Of a stretch of 64,000 nucleotides of DNA, positions 53,178-64,000 are shown piece after piece; the first letter of the stretch is position 1, and every line of letters starts with the position of its first letter. This DNA comes from Clarkia xantiana subsp. parviflora (Eukaryota > Streptophyta > Magnoliopsida > Myrtales > Onagraceae), in NCBI GenBank assembly GCA_036873135.1, contig JAPTYO010000005.1, positions 13,928,166 through 13,992,165 of the forward strand, given 5' to 3'. Made by a program: the position numbers and the translations under genes. Under the pieces are notes generated by a model. The model was not told the DNA's origin. It saw only the letters and a program-made list of their open reading frames with translations, and searched no databases.

Positions 53178-55081
53178 CTAAACATTGTCTCTAGATCTAT
53201 CTTCTGCCTCTTCAGCCTTGACGACGAGAAGCTCCTGGAGTATTCCCACCTTCGTAAAATCAAATTCAGGATGAGATGCTCTAATATCGGCAACCACCGA
53301 CTCGAAGGAAGAAATGAGCATTTCCCCACAAGCAACGGCGGCATCATCCTGAAAAGTGGCGTTGGCCTTATAGGTGGCGACGGCTTGAGGCAAGGCTGCC
53401 TTACCTTCTTCCACCATGTCCTTCAAAGCGACGACCTCTTTCTGGGACAATGACAGTTTTGTGCGGAGGTTCTCAAGAACACAAGCCAGCATCCGGCGAA
53501 GGTCAGAAGATTCCACATTAAGAAGGACGGAGGACCTCAACGCCTCCTTGTATTGAGAGAGGTCGTCAGAAGTGGCGGCAAGGACCTCGTTCAAACGGGT
53601 CATGTCTTCTCTTAATTGAGCAATGTCCTCTCGAAGGTGCTGTCTCTCTCCTTTTTCCAGTTCGACTTCAATGGCCGCAAGCTTTTCTTGGAGGGAGGTC
53701 GTCTCCTCCAGAAGGTCAATGACTAAGCGGGAAAGCTGAAGAGATTCCCGAGAAGCCAGATAAAACAAAGGCAATCTATTAATGAAAGCATCTACAAGAA
53801 AGGGTTTAAAGGAAATATCCAAAAAATGATATCTTAGTTTGTCGCTGAAGAAATAGGCGAACAACCATATCAACTTCTTCGGCATTGTTCAAAAAGAGAG
53901 GGCGATCCTGTGGTGGCTTTGAGGCTTTGAGAAATTGCAACACCATGTCACGATTAGGGAGGGAATGACACTCCTTCAGCTGGTATCCCTTCAAGGAAGC
54001 CAAAGGATTCAAGTCGACTTCCCCTGACGATTCTTCGGGGGTATAGTGAAGCATCCTCTAGTTAAAAGGAGGACCCTCAAACCTCAGGCCCGTCATAGCC
54101 TGAGGAGCAGAAAAGTCGGTAATACCCCTGCCTTTCAAATCGACACCAGCATGGAGAAGAGGAGAAATTCAAAACTACTTCAGAAAAAGAAAATTAAAAT
54201 AAATAAAGAATCCTCATACCTTCGGAAGCAAGTTGGGAGCTCAAAGGGGTGTCAGAAGCAGTTGAGGCGCCGACCTCATGAAACTCCGCTATAGGAGAGG
54301 TAGCAATCACCTTGGATCTCATTGAAGTCTTGGCACTATTCTTTTTGGAAGAAGGGTCGCGATTGGCTACCCTTTTGGTTCTCACCTTGGGCGTCTTCTC
54401 CAAGGCTGGTACATCCTCAGCAGGAGCCTGCAAAGGCGACTTAGGAGCCTCGACAACAGCATCGGCATCAGTCGCCGGAGAATCATGAGATAGCGGTACT
54501 CCTGTTGCTGCCTGATTACGAGCATGTAAAAGCTTCTTAAAAATACTTACATAAGGAAGAATAAAAGTTTAAAATACAAGTACGAAGGAGATTTCAATCC
54601 CACCACCATAGATATGGCCGACTCCCAAGAAAAATGCTCACCCTTTGGGGGCCATCGAGATTTGAAGGCGTAGAACAATTGCTTATTAACCTCCAAACGA
54701 TAAAAGCATATGAAAACCTGAATACAGTAATTACAGCCGTAGACGTCGCACAAACAACGAAAGCCCACCCAATAACGGAGGGCGTTTACAGAGAATTGGC
54801 ATGAAATATTTCCGTAATGCTCGCAGACTTCCGACAACTCGGGGCAAAAGGGGAATCGGAGCCCTGCCTCGATCTGACCAACGAAAACGATGACCTCTCT
54901 CGCCTGAGCGAAATAAGGCTCATGAGGAGCGCCACTATTATCGGGGCCTCTCTTCATCACTAAGATTTGCGAGACTCACCGCTTCCATAAAAGCGGTGCT
55001 AGACAGCTTATTTACTTTAGGTTGATCGAGAAGAGAAGGAAGAAAACTAGAAGACCTAGCTGTTGGGATTTGGGCTGCCAT
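53178..55081 (-). pseudogene. Third antisense Transposase_28-like / coiled-coil gene
   Basis: Minus strand, relative of the G1 and G2 antisense genes. It starts at ATG 55081 (MAAQIPTARSSSFLPSLLDQ) or at 54960. The frame 54960-54547 carries the domain: GQIEAGLRFPFCPELSEVCE, then NALRYWVGFRCLC. 54433-54194 is a basic linker with KRVANRDPSSKK. 54054-53806 and 53885-53178 give a spacer and a long coiled coil (ETTSLQEKLAAIEVELEKGE). Introns must separate these pieces; I could not close a complete model, so a frameshift near 54960 is possible. It precedes a plus-strand Gypsy LTR at 55641, the same arrangement as G2, so it belongs to another element of this kind. Confidence 0.6.
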
Positions 55082-55280
55082 TGGGGTTCTAGAAAGAGAT
55101 CAGAGAAAAGAGGCTTCCCAACTAGGATCTGAAGGACCAGTGGTGGAAACTCCGACTAAATTTCTCTATTCTTGAGAGAAAGAACACGGAGAGTTAGGAT
55201 TAATGAAGAAAACACTATACTGATTCGCAAGAGTGAATGAAAAAGAGAACAAGAAGTGAAAAATCAAAAGTGAACTCACA

Positions 55281-55294
55281 GTAGTATTTATACT
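55281..55294 (-). promoter_or_regulatory. TATA box of the third antisense gene
   Basis: Minus strand AGTATAAATACTAC lies about 200 nt upstream of ATG 55081. It is outside the LTR and points against the element, which supports an independent antisense promoter. Confidence 0.55.
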
Positions 55295-55640
55295 GGAGAT
55301 CCACCGTTAAAGATATCTTCCCGAGGAAGCTCCCCCTAGGTCTCTCCCTATCGGTGCAATTACTTCCACAATTACTGCCAAAATTACTGTTATAAGGAAG
55401 TTACCGTTGTAAACTCACAGACGACCTTTGAGTTCACTCTGACCTACCAACGTTCAAAAAGTTAAAAGAAAAATCAACGCTTCGACTAAGAGGCCTAAGT
55501 CTCGACTCAACGAGGTCACAAAAGACCTCAGGTTACAACCCGAAAAACAAATGTATCCAGCCAGAGAACCTCAGAAACGATACTCGACTTAAGACCTATT
55601 CTTCATAATGAATCCGACGACTGAAGTCTCGGGGGGCAAG
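55295..55640 (+). other. Element 3' region with polypurine tract
   Basis: No gene. CTCGGGGGGCAAG (55628-55640) abuts the LTR start and is a typical polypurine tract. Confidence 0.5.
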
Positions 55641-56191
55641 TGTTGGGCTAAGATTATTGAGGATAAGCTAATAAGAAGTCGGGAACGTCTGAGTCGAGAT
55701 TCCTAAAGATTAGTCGATGACTACTTACGATCAGAATGAGAAGGCAAAGACAAATGGTCGACACCGATATAAAAGGATGTCGACGAATAAGACAAACGCC
55801 TGAAGAATGGCGACAAGTCCACTCAAAGACTCTCCCTCTTAAGGTATGAGTCGATTCGGCAGCCAAGTACTGTCAAGGAAACTCTTCCTCTTAAGGAAGG
55901 GACAGGTGGCGACCTACTTCAGCCGCCACGAGGAAACCTTCCTCTTAAGGAATTGTGAGGTGGCGACCTGCTTGTCACCTGCTTCTACCAACTCCGGACA
56001 GAAACCCTCCCAAGAGGGTAGCCGCCTTTTAAAGTCTGTACATTCTCCCTATAAATAGGGGAACACTTTCATTGCTTAATTAGATTCTATGATATAATTT
56101 TTCTAGTATTCTCTCGTATTCCATTGCTGACTTAAGCTTCGGTATGGAATCAGGGGCAAATCCCCACCCCCTTTTCAAGTTTTCACCTACA
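55641..56191 (+). repeat. Gypsy-type LTR, probably a 3' LTR
   Basis: Starts TGTTGGGCTAAG after a polypurine tract. It contains CTATAAATAGGGG (about 56049-56061) as TATA box and the Gypsy-typical GCTGACTTAAGC...CGG near its end. The end at CACCTACA (56191) is the best TG...CA partner but no second LTR was found to prove it. Confidence 0.55.
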
Positions 56192-56743
56192 AAACACTCA
56201 AAAGGAAACTGAGTAACCGGTGAGGTCGAAATAGATACCTAAAAGAGTTAACAAAAGGCAAGAACTCGAAGTCCACTACCAGAAGTTATGGGCCACGCCA
56301 ACTTGATCCCAGCACATGTCAAGGCAAGGAATAATCGATTAATAAGAAAGTCGACGAATGAAAGACTTTGATGCATCGCAAAATGATGTCTTTACTTTGG
56401 ATTGCCTTTGTAAAAAGAAGCGTACAACCATATCAAATTCATTCACATCAGTCGACAGACGAGATCGATCTCGCGGTGGCGCTGAGCCGTTGAGAATGAC
56501 CCTCCGTTAACTAATATCCCTTCAGAGAAGCCAAAGGGTCTCAGTTGACATCTCCAGCCGGATCCTCGGGAGCACAGAGGAACATCCTTCAATTGAATGG
56601 AGGACCCTCGAACCTCAACCTGTCGTGGCTTGAGAAACAGGAGGGGTGGCATTGCCCTTGTCTTTCAAGTCGTTACCTAGGAGTAAAAAAGAATCAGAAA
56701 AAGGACTCTTTGAATATGCAAAAGAGGATACAAAATTCTTGGG
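56192..56743. mobile_element. Fragment of a related antisense-gene element
   Basis: 56380-56700 aligns with about 53840-54140 (same exon of the antisense gene, minus strand) with many changes and no open frame. So a second, older member of the same element family lies here, truncated at about 56743 by Copia sequence. Confidence 0.55.
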
Positions 56744-59637
56744 GGCGGAGCCCTGGTTAAATATATGGAATGCGCACTAGGATAGACATGCTGTGATGGT
56801 TGGAAATCCCTAGGATTCATGTCTAGAATGTTGCGTAATTGAATATAAGCATGAATCGCAAATCAGCCCGTAATGTTTAAAATTATTTTAAAATTGAAAA
56901 CCAGTCGCCAATATGTATGATTGATGTGGAAGTTTCATGTTTGACATGTATGCTAGAATGTCGAGGATGTAGCCGCATTTGATAATTTACTTGAAGTAGG
57001 ATTATATAAGCAAGCATGAGTTCCTCGGAACATTAGACGCATGACGCGTAAGCATGAGTGTAGTTTGTGTGATGAATGTTACTGGCGTATGATAATTTAC
57101 ATGGATGATAGAATTATATTTGCATGAGTGAATTCATCGTAATATTTTTTCCAAAATAAAAAGGTCATTGGGAAGCCAATATCGGGTATGCTTGTTTTAA
57201 AATCCCCGTTCCGGTAATTTACGATTGAAACCGGTTTAAATGACTGTTCTATTGGATTGAAGACGACAGTAATGTGTACTCTTTCAAAATCATCTTCCAT
57301 TGGTTTACTGGTGGTCGGTTGGTTCAGATGACTGAGGAATCATTACATGTCGCATTCCATCTTAATAGATATCTGTTGTATGCAATTCTTTCTCAAAATG
57401 TTATTGTCTCCCTGATTTTGCATAATCATCGATGTGTTAGTATGAATTGGTTGAATTAGTGAGATTTGATATTCCTCGCAATCTTGATGGTGTGAATCAT
57501 GATGAGTAAAAGGAGTACGTGTTGAACTCTCTACTACGATTCTGAATAGTGGAGATGACAACTACGGATGAATATAGTAGTCTGTATGATTTTGACAATG
57601 AGAGACGAATGTAATAATTTGTTTCACCAAGCATGGGAGTAGGTTCTTTGATGATCTGAACGCATATGTGGTGATACATTCAACCTTGGTAAAAGGGGGT
57701 GAAGAAGACTTCAATTGCAACCAGGCAATGTTGCAGCTTAGTATCGCTTTGCATCCGCCTCGTAGAATAAGGATGCAAAAGCTAAACGTTTCGGTTGAAC
57801 ATGATAGTCTTCTCTCTCTTTTCATGGATATTGGCGTAAAACCCGCATTGATCCTTAGAATGAAAGGTCAACATGGAAAAGATGTATATGGTTGTCTGAT
57901 ATTGACAAGAGTCAATGACTTTGAGCCTAATCAAGTACAGTAACCACAACAGTAAAAAGGGAAACCTTCTCTGCTCACCATACTTGGTTCAAAAGAAGTC
58001 AACCATGATCCGCATATCATAGAGAGAACTGGACCATAAAGGTCTTATACGATAATCTGGTGGGTTAAACCATGTTGATAAACTGCGTCTCAAGTAAGCC
58101 TCGTAGGTCATGTGTATGAAGCGGTAAAAAAATTTATACAGACACAGATCATTTGATGTGATTCACTCGTGAATTTACTCAGATGTGATATTCAACATGG
58201 CTTAAAGTTCTCGACTATCTATGCGACAATCATGGATCAAATATGCAAACTTCAGATCAGGAACCCTACCATTCTTATTTATCGTTCGTTTGAGTTACTA
58301 AAATTTTGGTTATTTCGACATTCGGATTTATTGGATAAAATAGTTTCCTTTCGATTCGAAATGTGATCTACTTTTCAAAATTATTCTACCCGGTTAAACA
58401 GGATCGATCCGAAACGAAATTTCGGCCAGTAAAAGTGGTCGAATAAAACGAAACGATTCACGTACTCCGTCATCTCAGTCGAGACAACTGAACTGAACAT
58501 ATACATCAATTGCGTAGCTAGATCGAAAGATTTACTATTTCTTATTTGTTAATACTCCATTGAATGAAATAACCAATAATGATGATCATGTTCGAAACCG
58601 ATTGGATTAAATTGAATTAAATTTAGAAATGAAACGATTTAACCATGAGTTAAAACTTTGGTAAATAAACGCCCCACGCATGTGGACCTCGAAAGATGGA
58701 ACACATCGTTTCAAAATACGAGTTTAATAATGAAGTGTTTTGATGATTTAGTGCTGAACTTTCGTTTGCGTCCCTTCGGAAACAACTTACTGATAATGTT
58801 TACATCGGAAAGAAGTATGCTTCTCAAGCTACCACGACCTTGTAAAAGTATCAGCTGACGCATAGGGTGAAAACCCAAGATGCTCAGTTCGGAGATGGGA
58901 TGAAATCCCTGAGAAAAGTTTGCAAACGAAGAAGGATAAAGTCAGTTAAACGATTTTCCTTCAATACGCCATGAACGATAAGTCAGGCTAGGCATTCAAA
59001 TCAAGTGAAACACACTTCAAGAAGCACAGTTCAAGAACATAATGTTAGAATCAATCTATCAGGCGTTCCCTATGGGATGAAGAAGATGACTCACAAGTAT
59101 GTAAATTGTGTTCCAATGAAATCGGTAGGACAGTCGCCATAAAAGCTAAAGAATGATAATGGGTTAAAATTATATCATCATGCGACATTAAAATTGCGCA
59201 CTAAACACGTATTTAAGATAAGAGTACGTTACCTACTCTTAGAAGATACTTGTTTAAAGCTTTTGAAAATGGTGTCGTGGTCGACCATGAGACATTACAT
59301 CACTTGAGGACGGATTTCCAATGCATGGTCATTTTCAAACTGATGTAGTCTTGATCAAACCGGAGCAGGATAACACTGACAATCAGGTCCCACTTAAATC
59401 GAGTGGGAGAGATTTGAACCGGCAACTCAAGTGAATGACATGGTAAATAATAATGGAAACATTTTCATAGTAAATCCAGTGGGAGGAATAAACCCTACCA
59501 GATGAGATCACCGTTGCCGAAGAGACGAATCAAGTAGAACCTGATAGTCATATTGCTGAAACATGAATGCCACAACTGCCTAGACTACCCATTGTTTCCA
59601 ATGGGAGCGATCCGACCAACTTGGTTGCAGTTCCTAG
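56744..59637 (+). mobile_element. Decayed Copia interior, plus strand
   Basis: Aligns throughout with the minus-strand region 34860-31985 and, in its first part, with 3050-3720 of the duplicated block. It holds leader and gag-derived sequence with many stops. A frame at 58169-58366 is shared with 33501-33250. It ends at the N2 LTR (59638), the preceding bases CCTAG being the candidate target duplicate. Confidence 0.7.
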
Positions 59638-61039
59638 TGTCAGACCTAAAATCTGACCTATGGCGATATACGTTTTGAAAACTTGGATTTTGGAAAGAGT
59701 CGCCACTAGTTAATAAAGGCTAACTAGAATCCTAAATTACCTAAACGAATAACGAATTAAACGCTAGGTCTAAAATCAGTCCACGATCAGAAATTCAAGT
59801 TCGGGGGTTCTATTACGTATTAAGAAAAATTATTTTCTAATTACGCCCTTTCGGTACTTAATTAACATATTTGCCAATTTTAAAATTTAAATATGCGTTA
59901 TGACTAATTAATCTAACGATATCAAAATTAAAACTAACTCTCATGCGAAAAACATTATCAACGACAAATATAAATTCTAAAAAAAAACTATTACACATCT
60001 AAAACTCCTAATTGAGATAAAATCTAATAAAACCAAGCATGCTCAAAATCATGATATAAATTAGTAATAATAAGTCCTACACATATATACATACCGTAAA
60101 ACACGTTACCTAATTAATCTACATCTAAATTAACTAATCAACATGTTCTAATAACAATAATAATAATGGTAATAAAAATAATAAATAAAAAAAAACAGAA
60201 AAATAACAAAAAATAATATTAATTAAAAAAAAAAAAAAAACTTGAAGAACAGCAGCGGGATACCTGCAGCAACGGAGGAGAAGATGGCCACAGCAGGGAC
60301 TTCCGATCTCCGGCGGCTAGGAGCGGCGGTGACGGCGGCAGCGACTGGCGGGCAACATGACTCCGGTGACCGGCAGCAGTGGACGATTTCAGGAATGGCA
60401 ACAGCAGCGGACGGTGGCGGTCGGCCTGCGCGGAGCGGCGCCGGTGGCTGTGGCTGGAACAGACAGCACGGCGGGAGTGGGTAACCGGGATCTGGACGTC
60501 ATTGCAGGGCTCCGGCGACGGTGAGGGTTGGCAGGAAGAGTAGCGCGGCGGTCTTCGGCGGGGCGTGGCGGATTTGGGCTAGCGGACGGCCTGACGAGCT
60601 GACGGCGCTGCAGGGCTGGCTGGCCGGAGGTGACCGGAGGGAAGGAGGTCTTCAGCAGTGGGGAGGAGAAAAAAAAAAAAAAAAACTTTTTTCACTACGA
60701 GACAAAATAGTGCAGTTCTCAATAACTGATGAATTATTATTAATTGTGGTCTCCCCTTTTTACATGTAATAGGTACCCATTTATAGGTAAATTGACACCC
60801 AAAAATTGAAAAATTAATATTCCTTCAATATTCTCCCTATTAAATACGAATATATATATTATATATTTTCTGATTTTTTACATCATTTATTGCATATGTA
60901 TTGTCCTAATTTAAACTGAGCCTATTTTTGGCAACCCCGTGACCTTCCATATTTAAATATTTCCTTTTTTAAACGCGTTACACATAACATTTTTGACGTG
61001 TTACGTACGTGTCGCGCGTACCAAAATTAGGTGTTTACA
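59638..61039 (-). repeat. N2 3' LTR (1402 bp)
   Basis: Plus-strand view starts TGTCAGACC and ends GTGTTTACA. A GC-rich block at 60250-60660 parallels that of the N1 LTR. Minus-strand TATAAATGGG at about 60784-60775. Confidence 0.82.
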
Positions 61040-61184
61040 GCTTGCCCCTCTTTGGACGGACTCCCGTAGAATGTATTCGAGGGGGTTTGTCCAAAGACGA
61101 GTAAACACTAATTTTGGCTAGGAAGTATATCTTCTTCCGGGTCTTCAAGTCTCCAAGGCGGCCTTTGGCTTTATTGATGGTGCG

Positions 61185-62000
61185 AAAAAGTAGAGCCTTG
61201 GTCGGCAGTGCCCCTGTTGGCGGTGCCTCCGTTGGCGTGCGGAAAATAGAACCTCCGTCGGCGGTGCCCCTGTTGGCGGTGCCTCCTTTGGTAGCGCAGA
61301 AAATAGAACCTCTGTCGGCGGTGCCCCTGTTGGCGGTGCCTCCATTGGTAGTGCAGAAAATAGAACCTCCGTCGGCGGTGCCCCTGTTGGCGGTGCCTCC
61401 ATTGGTAGTGCAGAAAATAGAACCTCCGTCGGCGGTGCCCCTGTTGGCGGTGCCTCCATTGGTAATGCAGAAAGTAAAGCTTCCAGTGGCGTGCGGAAAA
61501 GTAAAGCCTCCAGTGGCGTGCAGAAAAGTAAAGCCTTTGGTTGGCGGTGCTCCTGTTGGCGGTGCCTCCCTTGGTCGTGCAGAAAATAAAGCCTCCAGTG
61601 GCGTGCAGAAAAGTAAAACCTTTGGTGATGATTGGTAACAGAAGACCTCTACGTCAGACAGTACCAACAACCTCTGGTGACGCCTCTAGTGGCGAGTGGT
61701 AACGGAAAAACCTCTACGTCAGACCGTACCTGAAAACCTCTGGTGATATCTCTGGTAGCGAAACACCTCTACGTCAGACCGTACCGGAGAACCTTTGGTG
61801 ATGCCTCTAGTGGCGAGTGGTAACGGAAGACCTCTACGTCAGACCGTACCGGAAAACCACTGGTGATATCTCTGGTGGCGGAAGACCTCTACGTCAGACC
61901 GTACCGGAGACCCTTTGGTGATGCCTCTAGCGGCGTATGTCGGAGAAGAGCCTCTAGTGGCGTCCGTTGGAGAAGTGCCTCTAGTGGCGTGACTTGCGAA
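61185..62000. repeat. N2 tandem arrays (57-bp units and CCTCTACGTCAGACCGTACC units)
   Basis: 61240-61470 holds about four 57-bp units with CCTCCGTCGGCGGTGCCCC and TGTTGGCGGTGCCTCC. 61480-61620 holds a few of the 27-bp type found in N1. 61640-61930 has units with CCTCTACGTCAGACCGTACC. Frames stay open on both strands because of unit length; not regarded as genes. Confidence 0.8.
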
Positions 62001-62059
62001 GGCTGAATACTAAGGCTTCATTCGTCGGGGTTAACTCTCAGGAAGCTGGAAAACTTCAG

Positions 62060-62360
62060 ATCCTGATTGTCGGTTGTGACTTGTAGGAACAGACTGTAAC
62101 AGTCCTACTCATCATTGAATGGTGACTCGCGAGAGCAAACTGTAACCGTCTCGTTCGCCGTGAAATTGACTTGTAGGAACAGACTGTAACAATCCTACTC
62201 ATCCTTGGAATGCGACCTGCGAGAGCAGACTGTAACCGACTCGCTTGCCGTGAAGTTGACTCGTAGGAACAGACTGTAACAGTCCTACTCATCCTTGGAT
62301 GGCGACCTGCGAGAGCAGACTGTAACCGTCTCGCTTGCCGTGAAGTTGACTCTGGAAGAC
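62060..62360. repeat. N2 array of paired hairpins (~93-bp units)
   Basis: About three and a half units, each with two hairpins having nearly the same loop (CAGACTGTAAC): one with stem GTAGGA/TCCTAC, one with stem GCGAGA/TCTCGC or a near form. The stems differ in sequence but stay complementary. Confidence 0.85.
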
Positions 62361-62679
62361 GCTGCTTGCGCATGAGTGTTTGTCCCTAATTTTTGCCTAA
62401 ATTGTGCATTGTGCGACAACCTAGCGGGATCTTTTTCTTTTTTCTTTTCCTTTCTTTTTTCTATTTTTCTTTTTTCTTTTTCTCTTTTTTTTTTGTTGAG
62501 AATTTCTCTTTTCTCTCCTTTTGCCACGGCCGATTGAGAGATTTCCGACCGTGCCCCTCGGTTTATTTTCTCTCCTTTTGCCATGATTGCAATTTCTGAA
62601 TTTGCAACCATCCCCCTCATTTCCTTATTTTGCCTAGGCCGCCCTTTCGGGTTTTCAACCTAGCGGAAGCACTCTTTAT

Positions 62680-63345
62680 TTTGTAGCCGATTAAACGGTG
62701 GCTATGACCCGTACTTTATTTTCCGCCTCGATGCGGGAGCATTTGTAACCGTTTGGAGGGTGGCTGTGACCCTTTTCTCACCGTCTTCAATGTTGCGGGA
62801 GCTCTTTTGATTGTAGCTGTTTGGAGGGTGGCTGTGGCCCTTCATTCCTCGTCTCTGATCCGGGAAACACTCTTTGTACGTACCCATTTCGAGGGTGGTT
62901 GTGACTCTTTCACTTAATATCCGCCATCAATGTTCCGTGATCGCTCTTTTGACTGTAGCCGTTTAGAGGGACGACTGTGACCCTTTCTTTTATTTTCCCG
63001 CCATCACCAGGTTCGCGGGATCACTCTTTTTGTATAGCCATTTTTTAGGGTGGCTGTGACCCTTTTTATTCTCCCGCCCTCACAGGGTTCGCGGGGTCAC
63101 TTTTTTATTCGTAGTCGTTTGGAGGGTGGCTGTGGCCCTTTCACCTACTTCCCGCTTTTGATGTTGCAGGAGCGCTCTTTATCTGTAGCCATTTGAAGGG
63201 TGGCTGTGGCCCTTTCTTTGTAATCGTTTTAGGGACGACTGTGACCCTTTTTATCTGTAGTTGATTTAGGGACAACTGTGACCCTTTTATTTCTTCACTG
63301 CTCACTCTCTTTATTTTTCTGTAGCCGATTAAAGGGCGGCTGTGA
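62680..63345. repeat. N2 array of about 11 hairpin or pseudoknot-like units
   Basis: Same type as 12405-13545 in N1: AGCCA/TGGCT, AGTTG/CAACT and AGCCG/CGGCT stems, loop AGGG and downstream CCCT, with CCCGC...GCGGG spacers. More mismatched units than in N1. Confidence 0.8.
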
Positions 63346-63669
63346 CCCTACAAAATGAGTTTTTTTTTTTTTTGCATTTTTTTTAAACGAAAATAATTAA
63401 CAACAATTATGTACATGCCCCTAGTGGCAAATCTGAAATTTCTAATTCAAAACATCTTCTAGAGAAGGACTCAGCTGATTGAGTCGAAACGTCGGTCGTG
63501 TCGACGCCCATGGATGGACCCTACGTCCAATGAATGACATAGCCAGTGATTTCTAATCTTGGCTTCTCAAGTACCCCGGCTATTGCTCAATCTCGTCTGG
63601 GGATGCCCCATAGTTAACACTGATCGGGCCGCATGAAAAATGTATGACTTGGTTTAGGATCACGCAAGG

Positions 63670-63873
63670 ATGACGTGGAGTAGTCCGTATTGGGGCACAG
63701 TAGTCCGAAATGGTAAATGCATAGATATCGCACGAGGTATCTGGGATAAATTCGACAGCTTGCGGCGAGCCAAGGGCCGCACACGAGATGTGCTCTTCAG
63801 GGGCTTTGATTTGGATGATTATCCAAACTGCAAAATGAGTAAGGAAAAAATCAAATTTCGGGGATATAATTGA
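63670..63873 (+). CDS. Small conserved ORF of N2 (67 aa), unknown function
   Basis: Counterpart of 13904-14077 in N1, on the plus strand against the element. Reads MTWSSPYWGTVV, then RGIWDKFDS, RTRDVLF, FDLDDYPNC and KFRGYN before a stop. Four residues shorter in the middle than N1 and about ten longer at the start. Family not recognised. The conservation between two diverged elements is the main reason to list it. Confidence 0.4.
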   Translation: MTWSSPYWGTVVRNGKCIDIARGIWDKFDSLRRAKGRTRDVLFRGFDLDDYPNCKMSKEKIKFRGYN

Positions 63874-64000
63874 TCACGACTTCTCTTACCTGGGCGCCCG
63901 ACATCTTTAATGGAATTTGCTCCACATATGAATGGATCTGTTGCATGTTCCGTTTCTTTCTTCATATGGCGGTTGTTCTTGGTCTGAACGGGGATATGCC

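Larger units (their letters stand above)
59638..64000 (-). mobile_element. N2, non-autonomous Ogre-like LTR element (truncated by window end)
   Basis: Relative of N1 in the same orientation: LTR 59638-61039, polypurine tract AAAGAGGGGC next to it (61053-61040), then arrays in the same order as N1. It is more diverged from N1 than N1's LTRs are from each other. The 5' LTR, PBS and right target duplicate lie beyond 64000. No Gag or Pol is seen in the 3 kb of interior present. Confidence 0.82.

Overview
This window is angiosperm nuclear DNA, probably eudicot, and almost all of it is nested LTR retrotransposon sequence. The evidence is Ty1/Copia and Ty3/Gypsy elements with plant-type primer-binding sites, TG...CA LTRs, 5-bp target-site duplications (TSDs), plant-specific transposon families (Transposase_28-like and Transposase_32-like), CACTA-like termini, and one intact plant F-box gene of the FBA_1 class. 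I see no rRNA, tRNA, CRISPR array or prokaryotic feature.

Layout. 1-536: 5' end of a minus-strand Copia element (internal start, PBS, LTR). 1106-4701 and 25648-29245: two copies of a decayed Copia block holding an LTR stub, a leader and a gag-like ORF. The first copy is split by a 19.2-kb minus-strand Gypsy element (G1, 4702-23932, TSD GGTCC); its right half resumes at 23938-24996, and the second copy keeps the empty site. Inside G1 sits a 9.07-kb minus-strand Ogre-like element with no recognisable gag or pol (N1, 9823-18895, TSD GTATG), made largely of tandem arrays. 25005-25647 and 30198-31414: inverted Copia RT / RT-RNaseH pieces. 31415-37239: the rest of a decayed minus-strand Copia, including its LTR and PBS, with a LINE-type RNase H fragment inserted. 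37629-38807: F-box gene, between two CACTA-like termini. 41119-51602: a very young plus-strand Gypsy (G2, TSD ATCGT) inserted in the last codons of a Transposase_32-like gene that continues at 51603-52638. 53178-55294: a third antisense Transposase_28-like gene with its own TATA box, followed by a Gypsy LTR at 55641. 56744-59637: another decayed Copia piece. 59638-64000: N2, a relative of N1, cut by the window end.

How the parts work together. G1 and G2 belong to one family that lacks RT, RNase H and integrase. In place of pol they carry a long Gag-protease ORF with a second, paralogous Gag module appended, then a tandem array, then a spliced gene on the opposite strand encoding a Transposase_28-like domain plus a coiled coil. 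N1 and N2 encode no recognisable retrotransposon protein and are filled with tandem repeats. Such elements must borrow enzymes from autonomous relatives outside the window.

The most unusual signal is that the tandem arrays of N1, N2 and the G elements are built of short hairpins whose two stem strands change together between units. The clearest case (12405-13545 and 62680-63345) fits an H-type pseudoknot repeated about 19 and 11 times. N1 and N2 also share a small conserved plus-strand ORF next to this array.
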